Source: an uncultured Gemella sp.
Lineage (GTDB): Bacteria > Bacillota > Bacilli > Staphylococcales > Gemellaceae
Length of the DNA stretch: 17,878 bases
NCBI GenBank assembly: GCA_945929765.1
Contig: CAMEOL010000006.1
Location: 1 to 17,878, forward strand
Direction: 5' to 3'
Position 1 is the first letter of the stretch; each line of letters opens with the position of its first letter. Positions 1 through 6,358 of the stretch are shown here, piece after piece. Made by a program: the position numbers and the translations under genes. The notes under the pieces are model-generated. The model saw only the letters and a list, made by a program, of their open reading frames with translations. It was not told the DNA's origin and searched no databases.

Positions 1-137
1 AGGTAACTTATACTAATAAAGCAGAAAAACCTAAAGATGTTAAAGAAAATGTTAAAAATTTAGAAGGTAAGTCCGAACAAGAGCAAGCTGATATATTAGC
101 AGATTTCTTCCAACGATTATTTGTTAGTGTATTGTAG
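1..137 (+). CDS. C-terminal end of an unrecognised protein (5' end outside window)
   Basis: Reading the third frame from base 3, an open frame runs without interruption to a TAG at 135-137 and gives the last 44 residues of a protein. The tail is hydrophilic and Lys/Glu-rich, then ends in a short amphipathic stretch (ADILADFFQRLFVSVL). A strong hairpin terminator follows at 218-249, which supports this being a real gene end on the + strand. No family is recognisable from so little sequence. The start lies outside the window. Confidence is for a coding end being present, not for any function. Confidence 0.55.
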   Translation, partial: VTYTNKAEKPKDVKENVKNLEGKSEQEQADILADFFQRLFVSVL

Positions 138-217
138 TGAAAATTTTAATTGTATAGTAAATGAAGAATAATTAGATCCCTTTATATTTATTCTAAATAT
201 TAACTTTATAAAAAATT

Positions 218-249
218 ATGCGGTAGGTGATTTTTATCACCCACCGCAT
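218..249 (+). terminator. Rho-independent terminator after the 5'-truncated gene
   Basis: ATGCGGT pairs with ACCGCAT and GGTGAT with ATCACC, with one A/C mismatch between the two blocks and a short T-rich loop. A T-rich run follows on the + strand and an A-run precedes it, so it may also work on the minus strand. It lies 80 nt after the upstream stop codon. Confidence 0.8.
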
Positions 250-276
250 TTATTATACACCTCAAACAACTAACAA

Positions 277-360
277 AAAATGTGAAGTTCAAAACAACAT
301 TCATACTAAGTCCGGAAGTGTGTATTTTTAGTATAACGTATTTTTGAATCTTCACATTTT
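277..360 (-). terminator. Two-tier hairpin downstream of the peptide transporter gene
   Basis: The outer arms 277-294 and 342-360 pair over about 18 bp with a single bulged base. An inner 7-bp stem (ATACTAA 303-309 with TTAGTAT 328-334) sits inside, with the palindrome TCCGGA in its loop. Read on the minus strand, a run of six T follows the outer stem, so it can act as the terminator of the transporter gene whose stop is at 406. The nested form is more elaborate than a plain terminator. Confidence 0.6.
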
Positions 361-405
361 ATATTTAAGATTTTTTATAAAAAAGTGTCTAACTTCGAAT
401 GTTAA

Positions 406-1806
406 CTATTCGCCTTTTTTCAATTGATCTAGTGCCATTAATTTCTCTAGTTTACCTTTTAGTAATAATAATATTGCTCCGAATACTATAATAATCATAG
501 CTATATATCCGAATAATGCTTGGAAACCTAACCCTTCTGTTAAACCTGTAAGCTCTCCAGAAATTTTATTAGCAAGTGAGAATGACAAATACCATACCCC
601 CATAACTATAGATGCATATTTGGCAGGTGCTAATTTGTTAAATAGTGACATTCCTATCGGTGATAACATTAATTCCCCTACAGTTAACAGAACATAAGAT
701 AATAATACATACCAAATACTCATCTTCACACTACCGTCAGTTACTCCACCTAATCCATTAAGACCAAGAACTAATACTCCGAAGGCTAAACCAGAAATGA
801 TCATACCCCATGCCATTTTAGTAGCTACTGACCAATCTTTTCCTTTTTCTTCTAATTTAACCCAGAAACGTCCAAGAACTGGAGCAAGAACTACACATAA
901 AATACCATTAAATGACATTAACCAAGCTATAGGCATCATATATCCAAAAATATTTCTGTCAACTAAATCTTTTGTTAGTAACGCAAACGATGTTTGTGTT
1001 TGATACCATGCACTCCAGAATAAAACTACGAAGACAAAGAATATTGCCATTGCAACAATACGACCTTTTTCTGTCTTTGTAAATCCTTTTGTAGTTGTTT
1101 CTTTTTCGACAACTTCTTTTTTCTTGAATGACGGATATTTTCCAGCTTCTTTTAACCACTTAGGAGCCAATACTAAAAATCCGACAAATTGAATAATTGT
1201 CATAATAACGGCTGTTAAGAATGCATATTTAAATCCGTAACTAGAAACTGTTCCATCAGCATTAAACGTTGCGAATTTCGTTTCTACTATATATCCTACA
1301 ATAATAGGTCCTAAGAATGCACCGATATTAGTAGCCATATAGAAAATACTATATGCTTCATCTCGTTTAGTTAATTCGTCTTTTTTGTACAATTCTCCTA
1401 CTAATGCACTAACATTTCCTTTTCCTAAACCACCACTAATGATTCCGATACCGAAGCAAATCCATAATGTTTTTGCTGTAGGGTCACTAGGCAAAATAGT
1501 AATAAATGCTAAATAATAGAAAATACTAACAAAAGTACCTAAAATTATAGTCTTTTGTAATCCAAGATATCTGTCAGCTAGGTATCCTCCTAATAATGGA
1601 GCTAAGAACATAAGCATTGAATATGTTCCATAAATATCACTAGCTTCTGCTACACTGAACCCTAGCCCATTTTCGCTCGTCGGAGATGTTAAAAATAGAA
1701 ATAAATACCCTATAATTCCGTAGGCATAAAAGCTATTTAACCCTGTTACTAAATTTGCTAATTGCAATCCTAATGGGTGTTTTGTTTTTTTTGTTTCTGT
1801 TGTCAT
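406..1806 (-). CDS. POT/PTR2-family peptide transporter, variant lacking ExxER
   Basis: Integral membrane protein of the proton-dependent oligopeptide transporter family (MFS fold), 466 residues, expected to import di- and tripeptides. Visible family marks are the HPxGL start (10-14), GGYLADRYLG (73-82), the KGNVS region of TM4 (K129-S133), YSIFYMATNIGAFLGP (152-167), and the TM10 segment with E378 (GELMLSPIGMSL). ATG at 1804-1806 is chosen because GGGAGG (1815-1820) sits just upstream; a longer frame to 1869 would run through the promoter. An ungapped alignment from HPxGL to the YG of TM1 shows that the proton-coupling motif ExxER is replaced by TGLNS (21-25). The TM7 FEQ motif reads WYQ, so its Glu is also absent. 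The family is certain; normal proton coupling and peptide substrate are not. It has its own promoter and a candidate operator. Confidence 0.9.
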   Translation of the reverse strand: MTTETKKTKHPLGLQLANLVTGLNSFYAYGIIGYLFLFLTSPTSENGLGFSVAEASDIYGTYSMLMFLAPLLGGYLADRYLGLQKTIILGTFVSIFYYLAFITILPSDPTAKTLWICFGIGIISGGLGKGNVSALVGELYKKDELTKRDEAYSIFYMATNIGAFLGPIIVGYIVETKFATFNADGTVSSYGFKYAFLTAVIMTIIQFVGFLVLAPKWLKEAGKYPSFKKKEVVEKETTTKGFTKTEKGRIVAMAIFFVFVVLFWSAWYQTQTSFALLTKDLVDRNIFGYMMPIAWLMSFNGILCVVLAPVLGRFWVKLEEKGKDWSVATKMAWGMIISGLAFGVLVLGLNGLGGVTDGSVKMSIWYVLLSYVLLTVGELMLSPIGMSLFNKLAPAKYASIVMGVWYLSFSLANKISGELTGLTEGLGFQALFGYIAMIIIVFGAILLLLKGKLEKLMALDQLKKGE

Positions 1807-1833
1807 AATAACAACCTCCCTTCTTTTTTCTTT

Positions 1834-1867
1834 CAACTGTATTATATCATGCAAACGAATACAGTTC
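1834..1867. promoter_or_regulatory. Candidate operator: inverted repeat over the transporter promoter
   Basis: AACTGTATT (1835-1843) and AATACAGTT (1858-1866) form a perfect 9-bp dyad with a 14-nt spacer. Its arms overlap the -10 and -35 elements, as expected for a repressor site. It does not match the CodY consensus that might be expected for a peptide transporter. The regulator is unknown. Confidence 0.5.
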
Positions 1868-1869
1868 AA
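1841..1869 (-). promoter_or_regulatory. Promoter of the POT transporter gene
   Basis: On the minus strand: -35 TTGAAC (1864-1869), exactly 17 nt spacer, -10 TATAAT (1841-1846) preceded by TG in extended -10 position. It lies about 35 nt before the ATG at 1806. Confidence 0.75.
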
Positions 1870-2024
1870 TATTCTATTTTAGATAATTTTTTCGAAAAAA
1901 CTTATATTAAAAATAAAAATATTATTTATTTATAGGTTTTGTATACTATAAACATCTCTTAATATACTGTTACAGATGGAAATCTAATATTGCTACAGTT
2001 TTCAAATTATTTTCTTGATTTAAT

Positions 2025-2058
2025 TTTTAAAAATATTTTCATTAAAATATTTTTAAAA
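2025..2058. repeat. Perfect 15-bp AT-only inverted repeat
   Basis: Arms 2025-2039 and 2044-2058 are perfectly complementary around the 4-nt loop CATT. They contain no G or C. The repeat lies just upstream of the YitT-gene promoter. It could be a regulatory dyad, a weak terminator or chance in AT-rich DNA. Confidence 0.45.
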
Positions 2059-2078
2059 CAAAAAGGTAAATATTTATA

Positions 2079-2107
2079 TTGCAATTAAGAGGAATTACCA
2101 TTAAAAT
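2079..2107 (+). promoter_or_regulatory. Promoter of the YitT-family gene
   Basis: TTGCAA (2079-2084), 17-nt spacer, TAAAAT (2102-2107). The ribosome binding site AGGAAG (2125-2130) and ATG at 2139 follow. Confidence 0.6.
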
Positions 2108-2138
2108 TAAAGTAACAATAATATAGGAAGTACACATT

Positions 2139-3014
2139 ATGCTAAAAGAAACATTTTACAATGTTGACAAAAAAAAGTATTTTAAACAAGTTTTATTACT
2201 GACAATCGGAATATTAATATTCTCTATTTATGCAGGTATCCTTCTTCCTTTTAACAACTTAGGAACTGGTGGTGCTTTAGGATTAGCTCTAGTTTTACAC
2301 AAATATACAAATATTAATATAGGGACTGCTCAATTATTAATAAATATTCCTCTTTTTTATATCGGCTACAAATATGTCGGCAAAAAATTTATGATACTCA
2401 CTGGAATTGTTATCTTACTATCATCTTTCCTTATAGATTACTTGCCGCTTATAATTACTCCAGTCAATTTAAACGATAAGATTGTTGCTACTATATTCTC
2501 GGGTATTTTATCCGGAATCGCAATGTGTTGTATTTTAATAAGTGGAGGATCTACTGGTGGTTCTGATATTACAGGTAAGTATTTTGTAAAAAAATTCAAT
2601 CTGAATTTACCAACCGTATTTTTAGTTCAAGATATTGTTATATATTTTGTAATTTGGATTGCTTATGACATTAAATATGTCATGTATGCCTTAATTATGA
2701 GCTTTGTTCGCAACCAGACTATGCGAGGTATTCAGAAATTTTTATCAGCATACATTCAATGTACTATAATAACAAATAATACCGATGAACTTGTAGAAAT
2801 TATTAATACTGAAATGCATCGTGGTTCTACCATCATTGACGTTGAAGGAGGATATAGCCACGAAAAAAAACGTATGATAATTTTAGTTATTCAACAAAAC
2901 GAACTTTATCAACTACGCCAAATAGTCAATAAACATTGTCCTAAAGCATTCATAACCGTAAACAGCATCAATACAATTATGGGGAATTTTAAAGAACATT
3001 CTTATAGGTTATAA
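2139..3014 (+). CDS. YitT-family membrane protein with C-terminal DUF2179
   Basis: 291 residues. After a short cytoplasmic start the first about 200 residues contain several hydrophobic segments (about 17-37, 62-80, 86-105, 118-136, 160-175), with glycine-rich conserved turns (LGTGGALGLA 41-50 and GGSTGGSDI 136-144), typical of the YitT family. Residues about 205-288 form the soluble DUF2179 domain with its hallmark HRGSTIIDVEGGYS (227-240). The family is widespread in Bacilli, often in several copies per genome. Its function is not established; a transport or sensing role is usually assumed. AGGAAG 8 nt before the ATG supports the start. The gene has its own promoter, and clpP follows after 69 nt with a separate strong promoter, so co-transcription is possible but not required. 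Confidence 0.9.
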   Translation: MLKETFYNVDKKKYFKQVLLLTIGILIFSIYAGILLPFNNLGTGGALGLALVLHKYTNINIGTAQLLINIPLFYIGYKYVGKKFMILTGIVILLSSFLIDYLPLIITPVNLNDKIVATIFSGILSGIAMCCILISGGSTGGSDITGKYFVKKFNLNLPTVFLVQDIVIYFVIWIAYDIKYVMYALIMSFVRNQTMRGIQKFLSAYIQCTIITNNTDELVEIINTEMHRGSTIIDVEGGYSHEKKRMIILVIQQNELYQLRQIVNKHCPKAFITVNSINTIMGNFKEHSYRL

Positions 3015-3023
3015 ACGTCTATA

Positions 3024-3052
3024 TTGAATAAATTTTGGCGATAAAGTATAAT
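3024..3052 (+). promoter_or_regulatory. Promoter of clpP
   Basis: TTGAAT (3024-3029), 17-nt spacer, TATAAT (3047-3052); a second overlapping TATAAT lies at 3053-3058. No GGTCAAA-type CtsR heptad pair, the usual control of clpP in Bacilli, is seen here. Confidence 0.75.
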
Positions 3053-3083
3053 TATAATAAAGAATTAATTAGGAGGAGAAAAA

Positions 3084-3728
3084 ATGAATTTAATCCCTAC
3101 AGTCATCGAGCAAACTTCGCAAGGCGAAAGAGCTTATGACATTTACTCAAGATTATTAAAAGACAGAATAGTTATCCTTGGTTCAGACGTAAATGACCAA
3201 GTAGCTAATTCAATTGTGAGCCAATTATTATTCTTAGAAGCTCAAGATAGCGAAAAAGATATTTATTTCTACATTAACTCTCCAGGTGGTAGTGTAACTG
3301 CTGGTTTTGCAATTTATGACACTATGCAACACATTAAATGTGATGTAGTCACTATTTGTATGGGAATGGCAGCTAGTATGGGTGCTTTCTTACTTTCTGC
3401 CGGAACTATCGGAAAGCGTTACTGCTTACCTAACGCAGAAGTGATGATTCACCAACCACTAGGTGGTGCTCAAGGGCAAGCAACAGAAATAGAGATTGCT
3501 GCTCGCCATATTCTACGCACTAAAGCGAAACTAAATAAAATTTTAGCAGATCGTACAGGGCAAACTATTAAAGCTATAGAACGTGATACGGAACGTGATA
3601 ACTACATGACAGCCGAAGAGGCTTTAGCTTATGGTCTTGTTGATAAAGTTATGTATCCAGAAAACAACAAACCACAGAAGAAAGAAAAAGCGAAAAAAAC
3701 TACAAAAAAATCGGAAAAAAGCGAATAA
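3084..3728 (+). CDS. clpP: ATP-dependent Clp protease proteolytic subunit
   Basis: Serine peptidase that forms the tetradecameric ClpP barrel and degrades proteins fed by Clp ATPases such as ClpC or ClpX in the cytoplasm. The catalytic triad is S98 (GMAASMGAF), H123 (MIHQPLGG) and D172 ([11 protein letters not shown]), with the same numbering as Staphylococcus aureus ClpP. The N-terminus ([20 protein letters not shown]) is that of a standard processed ClpP. The start is set by AGGAGGAG 6-12 nt upstream. At 214 residues the protein is about 20 longer than usual: after YPEN (191-194) the tail is almost entirely Lys, Thr, Ser and Glu. A strong promoter precedes the gene and a strong terminator follows. 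Identity is certain; the tail is unusual and its role unknown. Confidence 0.98.
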   Translation: MNLIPTVIEQTSQGERAYDIYSRLLKDRIVILGSDVNDQVANSIVSQLLFLEAQDSEKDIYFYINSPGGSVTAGFAIYDTMQHIKCDVVTICMGMAASMGAFLLSAGTIGKRYCLPNAEVMIHQPLGGAQGQATEIEIAARHILRTKAKLNKILADRTGQTIKAIERDTERDNYMTAEEALAYGLVDKVMYPENNKPQKKEKAKKTTKKSEKSE

Positions 3729-3734
3729 TCTTTT

Positions 3735-3784
3735 AGCCTAGGGGGAATAATATCAAAAATATTATTGCCCTTAGGCTTTTTATT
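3735..3784 (+). terminator. Rho-independent terminator of clpP
   Basis: AGCCTA and TTAGGCT close a roughly 19-bp stem (3735-3753 with 3759-3777) that has two mismatches and the small loop CAAAA, followed by a run of T. It begins 6 nt after the clpP stop. Confidence 0.93.
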
Positions 3785-3928
3785 AATACTAAGACTGTTA
3801 AACTAAAAAATTACAACTATATTTTATGCGACAAAAAAATACACAAGATACCCAAATAAAGTTATGAATTTTTTGTTTTGTACAATTTAAAATCCGGTAG
3901 TTAACAATTTTAAAAATTAACTCATACA

Positions 3929-3973
3929 TAAAATAAAAGTAAGGAAAAATAATTTGACCTTACTTTTATTTTA
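3929..3973 (-). terminator. Bidirectional terminator of the glutaredoxin-like gene
   Basis: A perfect 16-bp inverted repeat (3929-3944 with 3958-3973) around a 13-nt loop, GC pairs at the loop end and A/T tracts at the outside. It lies 10 nt beyond the minus-strand stop codon at 3984. It can also back up clpP termination from the + strand. Confidence 0.8.
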
Positions 3974-3983
3974 TTATGTAATT

Positions 3984-4259
3984 TTATCTCGGAGTTAAAG
4001 TACACGCAGTACCATTTAAATCATTCAATTCGAATATTAAATTATTATTCGGTAACAATAATACTGGAATTCCTATCATCCCCCACAATTTTCTCTCTTC
4101 AAATTCTGGATGATTATCACGTAACTTCAAAAATCTCTTAAGATTAGCCATAGATTCCGTAATATTTACTGCCTCATATTCTATTCCTTGATTTCTTAAT
4201 TCTTCGACAAATGCTTTTGTATCTGGACATTTATCGCTAAAAAACAATACATATTCCAT
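3984..4259 (-). CDS. Small glutaredoxin-like thiol oxidoreductase (CPDT motif)
   Basis: 91 residues with a thioredoxin fold pattern: strand MEYVLFFSD, then the active-site-like C11-P-D-T14 at the start of helix 1, and a cis-proline loop GIPVLLLP (G63-P70, cis-Pro P65). Only the first cysteine of the usual CxxC is present, so a monothiol-type reaction or a thiol-binding role is likely. It resembles the short glutaredoxin-related proteins of Gram-positive bacteria, but the physiological partner (glutathione, bacillithiol or a protein) cannot be read from the sequence. AAGGAG upstream of the ATG supports the start. It is a single gene with its own terminator and carries a copy of the TAATTAGTAAT motif 41 nt upstream, shared with the next two minus-strand genes. 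Confidence 0.8.
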   Translation of the reverse strand: MEYVLFFSDKCPDTKAFVEELRNQGIEYEAVNITESMANLKRFLKLRDNHPEFEERKLWGMIGIPVLLLPNNNLIFELNDLNGTACTLTPR

Positions 4260-4299
4260 ATTAAACTCCTTTATTTTATATTGTCAACTACCACAAAAA

Positions 4300-4310
4300 A
4301 TTACTAATTA
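4300..4310 (-). promoter_or_regulatory. Shared-motif candidate operator, copy 1
   Basis: TAATTAGTAAT on the minus strand, 41 nt upstream of the glutaredoxin-like start codon. Identical over 11 nt to the copy before the DsbA-family gene (6112-6122), though in opposite orientation relative to the gene. It would overlap the -35 region of a promoter whose -10 is TATAAA (4275-4280). Confidence 0.5.
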
Positions 4311-4324
4311 CAATTAATGAAAAA

Positions 4325-4338
4325 TATCATTAATGATA
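4325..4338. repeat. Perfect 14-bp palindrome TATCATTAATGATA
   Basis: A self-complementary 14-mer 66-79 nt upstream of the glutaredoxin-like gene. ATTAATGA at 4313-4320 also pairs with TCATTAAT at 4327-4334. It could be a second operator or a weak hairpin ending the CatE-like transcript that stops at 4402. Confidence 0.4.
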
Positions 4339-4401
4339 CAGCTAGTAAATAATTCAGGGAAAACTGTATATTAATATTTTACTGCAAAATTATACTCTAG
4401 T

Positions 4402-5247
4402 CTACTTTTTTATATACGAAACTCGAACTCTTATACCTTCTACGTCTTCTACTAAAAATTCATCACTGTTTGTTGTCACTATCTTAAAATAATCATTATC
4501 TTTAATATTATTAAAGACAGCAGCGTATAGTTGCTCTGTTTCATAAAAAATTGTAAATTCTGCCAAGCCTGTAGTGTCTACTTTTCTAGTAAGTTTTTGG
4601 GGACCCCAATGATTAAAAGCTAAGTGATGATGATAATCTCCCGATGCTATCCAACTACCTGTAGGCATTGTAAATTTATCTAACAAATAAAAACTACTTT
4701 GATAATTTTCACTAGCTAATAAAGCATCATTAGAACTTAGATGAACATGACCTACTGTTGTTCCAGCTACTAAAAACGAAAAACTTTTCGCTAAAGATAA
4801 TAATTCTTCTGCTGCTAACGGTTCTGTAACTCCCACAATTCTCCCATCTTCTTTATAATCCCATACAGATACATCTTTATCTGCATATATCTCTATACCA
4901 TTTCCTTCTGGATCAGCTAAATATAGCGCCTCACTATATCCATGGTCAGATCCCCCTTGTAATGCTACCCCTTCTTCTAATAAATGATTAAATACGTTCG
5001 CCAAATCTTGACGGCTAGGAACTAATATAGCTATATGATACAATCCTGTTGCTAATGGGGAAGCATCTATTACTTTTTCTAGTTTTAAAATTTCTTCTCC
5101 TGTTTCTTTTACTACAAGATCTACAGATGTTTCTGTAATATTTTTTGCAAATAAGCCTATTTTTTCTGTATAAAATTCTATTTGTTTATCCAAATCTTTG
5201 ACATTCAATACTATTTTTCCAAGTTTTAATTGTGAATTATGTTTCAT
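4402..5247 (-). CDS. CatE-like two-domain VOC (catechol 2,3-dioxygenase/glyoxalase) protein
   Basis: 281 residues, close to Bacillus subtilis CatE (about 285). There are two vicinal-oxygen-chelate modules. The first covers about 8-125 with H71 (GLYHIAILVP) and E119 (DPEGNGIEIY) as metal ligands; SDHGYSEALYLADPEG is the hallmark CatE block. The second covers about 165-278 with H167 (GHVHLSS) and the cluster H206-H208 (GDYHHHLAFNHW). The family opens or rearranges catechols and similar aromatics with Fe(II) and often answers thiol-reactive quinone stress. The frame is open back to a TTG at 5260-5262, but that triplet overlaps the ribosome binding site; AAGGAG just before ATG at 5245-5247 decides the start. 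A candidate operator lies 41 nt upstream. Substrate is inferred from family only. Confidence 0.85.
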   Translation of the reverse strand: MKHNSQLKLGKIVLNVKDLDKQIEFYTEKIGLFAKNITETSVDLVVKETGEEILKLEKVIDASPLATGLYHIAILVPSRQDLANVFNHLLEEGVALQGGSDHGYSEALYLADPEGNGIEIYADKDVSVWDYKEDGRIVGVTEPLAAEELLSLAKSFSFLVAGTTVGHVHLSSNDALLASENYQSSFYLLDKFTMPTGSWIASGDYHHHLAFNHWGPQKLTRKVDTTGLAEFTIFYETEQLYAAVFNNIKDNDYFKIVTTNSDEFLVEDVEGIRVRVSYIKK

Positions 5248-5287
5248 TTTGTTCTCCTTCAATATTTATAATATAAAATGGTTTTGT

Positions 5288-5301
5288 CACTAGTTAGTAA
5301 T
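5288..5301. promoter_or_regulatory. Shared-motif candidate operator, copy 2
   Basis: CACTAGTTAGTAAT, 13 of 14 identical to copy 3 (6109-6122). It lies 41 nt upstream of the CatE-like ATG and overlaps the likely -35 position of a promoter whose -10 is TATAAA (5265-5270, minus strand). Confidence 0.55.
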
Positions 5302-5407
5302 ATTTTACATCTAATATTCTTTTTTGTATAGCAAAAAGACTCTCTATCTTTTAGATATTTGCAACGCTAAATATATCTTAACCTCGACTATCTATCTATA
5401 AAATGCA

Positions 5408-5433
5408 AAAGATGAAGCTAAAACTTCATCTTT
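5408..5433 (-). terminator. Terminator of the DsbA-family gene
   Basis: AAAGATGAAG pairs with CTTCATCTTT (10 bp) around a 6-nt loop, with a T-rich run after it on the minus strand. It lies 20 nt beyond the stop at 5453. Confidence 0.75.
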
Positions 5434-5452
5434 CATCATTTATTATATATTC

Positions 5453-6073
5453 CTAGTAAGTATTTTTAATTTTGTTATAATAATATTCTAACTGATCTGC
5501 TGTTGTTGCATTGCCGCGCAAATCATAATAAGATCCATCTTTCTCTAATATTAATGTAGGGTAACTTCTAGCTCCGAATTCAGCAACTTTCGTATAATCT
5601 TCATGATAACCAGCATTTACCTTTAATTTTTCTTCCAATTCTTCTATAAATAATGTTTCTTCTATATCGTATATATTCGCTAATTTTCTATATGTTTTTA
5701 TATCTGACAAAGACATTCCGTCGATAAAAAATAATTTTTGTAAATCGTTAGTTAACGAAATTTTCTGATCGTTTCTTAAAAATTTTGATAAAATAGAGTA
5801 TCCTATAGCTGGATGGTAAGAGTCTAGTATGTGTGTGCCTTCACTCAAAAGATCATTATAATTTGTGCCGAAATTAACACCATATATTTCTGATATTCGT
5901 TTGTTTGCTTCTGAAATATGTTCATACATACCTACTGGATTTCCTTGATTAAATAATCCTCCTGATAATACTTCTATTTCAATTTCTGGATGGTTATTAG
6001 TAAATTGTTTTAACACTTTTCCAAAACCATAACACCACCCACAATAAGCATCCCAAATATAATAAATTTTCAT
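5453..6073 (-). CDS. Cytoplasmic DsbA-family (COG3531-type) thiol-disulfide oxidoreductase
   Basis: 206 residues. The thioredoxin-fold strand MKIYYIWDAY leads directly into C11-G-W-C14, followed by an inserted helical domain (about 50-150) and the cis-proline loop ARSYPTLIL (168-176, P172). This is the layout of DsbA-like proteins annotated as predicted protein-disulfide isomerases. There is no signal peptide or membrane anchor, so it works in the cytoplasm, where it may reduce, isomerise or conjugate thiol substrates; related DsbA-like folds include the Spx adaptor YjbH, but no adaptor features are evident here. AGGAGG upstream sets the ATG at 6071-6073. A promoter (TTTACA-17 nt-TAATAT on the minus strand) has a perfect palindrome in its spacer. 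It sits between a CatE-like gene and an ABC exporter. Confidence 0.85.
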   Translation of the reverse strand: MKIYYIWDAYCGWCYGFGKVLKQFTNNHPEIEIEVLSGGLFNQGNPVGMYEHISEANKRISEIYGVNFGTNYNDLLSEGTHILDSYHPAIGYSILSKFLRNDQKISLTNDLQKLFFIDGMSLSDIKTYRKLANIYDIEETLFIEELEEKLKVNAGYHEDYTKVAEFGARSYPTLILEKDGSYYDLRGNATTADQLEYYYNKIKNTY

Positions 6074-6101
6074 TTTTAAAACCTCCTAGATTAACTAATA
6101 C

Positions 6102-6130
6102 AATATTACACTAATTAGTAATAAATGTAA
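6102..6130 (-). promoter_or_regulatory. Promoter of the DsbA-family gene
   Basis: On the minus strand TTTACA, 17-nt spacer and TAATAT. The spacer contains the palindrome ACTAATTAGT, so a bound regulator would directly block RNA polymerase. Related half-sites (TTAGTTACTACTAG) occur further upstream at 6151-6164. Confidence 0.5.
6109..6122. promoter_or_regulatory. Shared-motif candidate operator, copy 3
   Basis: CACTAATTAGTAAT with the perfect 10-bp palindrome ACTAATTAGT at its core, 36 nt upstream of the DsbA-family ATG. The best copy of the motif found before three consecutive redox-type genes. Confidence 0.6.
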
Positions 6131-6283
6131 AGTAGGTACTTTTATGATACTTAGTTACTACTAGGTTACCATACAAAGAAGCTACTCCATAGCTAAATAT
6201 ATCACATGAACATAATCACTGTTGTTAACAAAAAATACACCTAGATAAAATTTACAGATCACAAACAAATATGGAGATTAAAA

Positions 6284-6297
6284 AAATATCCGTATTT
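6284..6297 (-). terminator. Weak hairpin downstream of the ABC exporter operon
   Basis: AAATA/TATTT around TCCG, followed on the minus strand by a run of seven T. The stem has no GC pair, so it is a poor terminator. A longer-range 9-bp inverted repeat (CTAGATAAA 6241-6249 with TTTATCTAG 6312-6320) flanks it. No better end for the operon is visible before 6074. Confidence 0.3.
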
Positions 6298-6358
6298 ATT
6301 ATAGCTCTACCTTTATCTAGATGTATTCCAAATTCTTTAATGTATTTAATTTTCAATA

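Larger units (their letters stand above)
1807..2138. other. Divergent intergenic region between transporter and yitT-like gene
   Basis: 332 nt without a gene. It holds the minus-strand transporter promoter and dyad (1834-1869), an AT-only 15-bp perfect inverted repeat (2025-2058) and the + strand promoter of the YitT-family gene (2079-2107). The part between about 1870 and 2024 is AT-rich and shows nothing I can name. Confidence 0.7.

Noticed and set aside
1807..1869. 21-residue N-terminal extension of the POT transporter
   Set aside because: It would translate through the ribosome binding site and the -10/-35 promoter elements and adds no family-like sequence.
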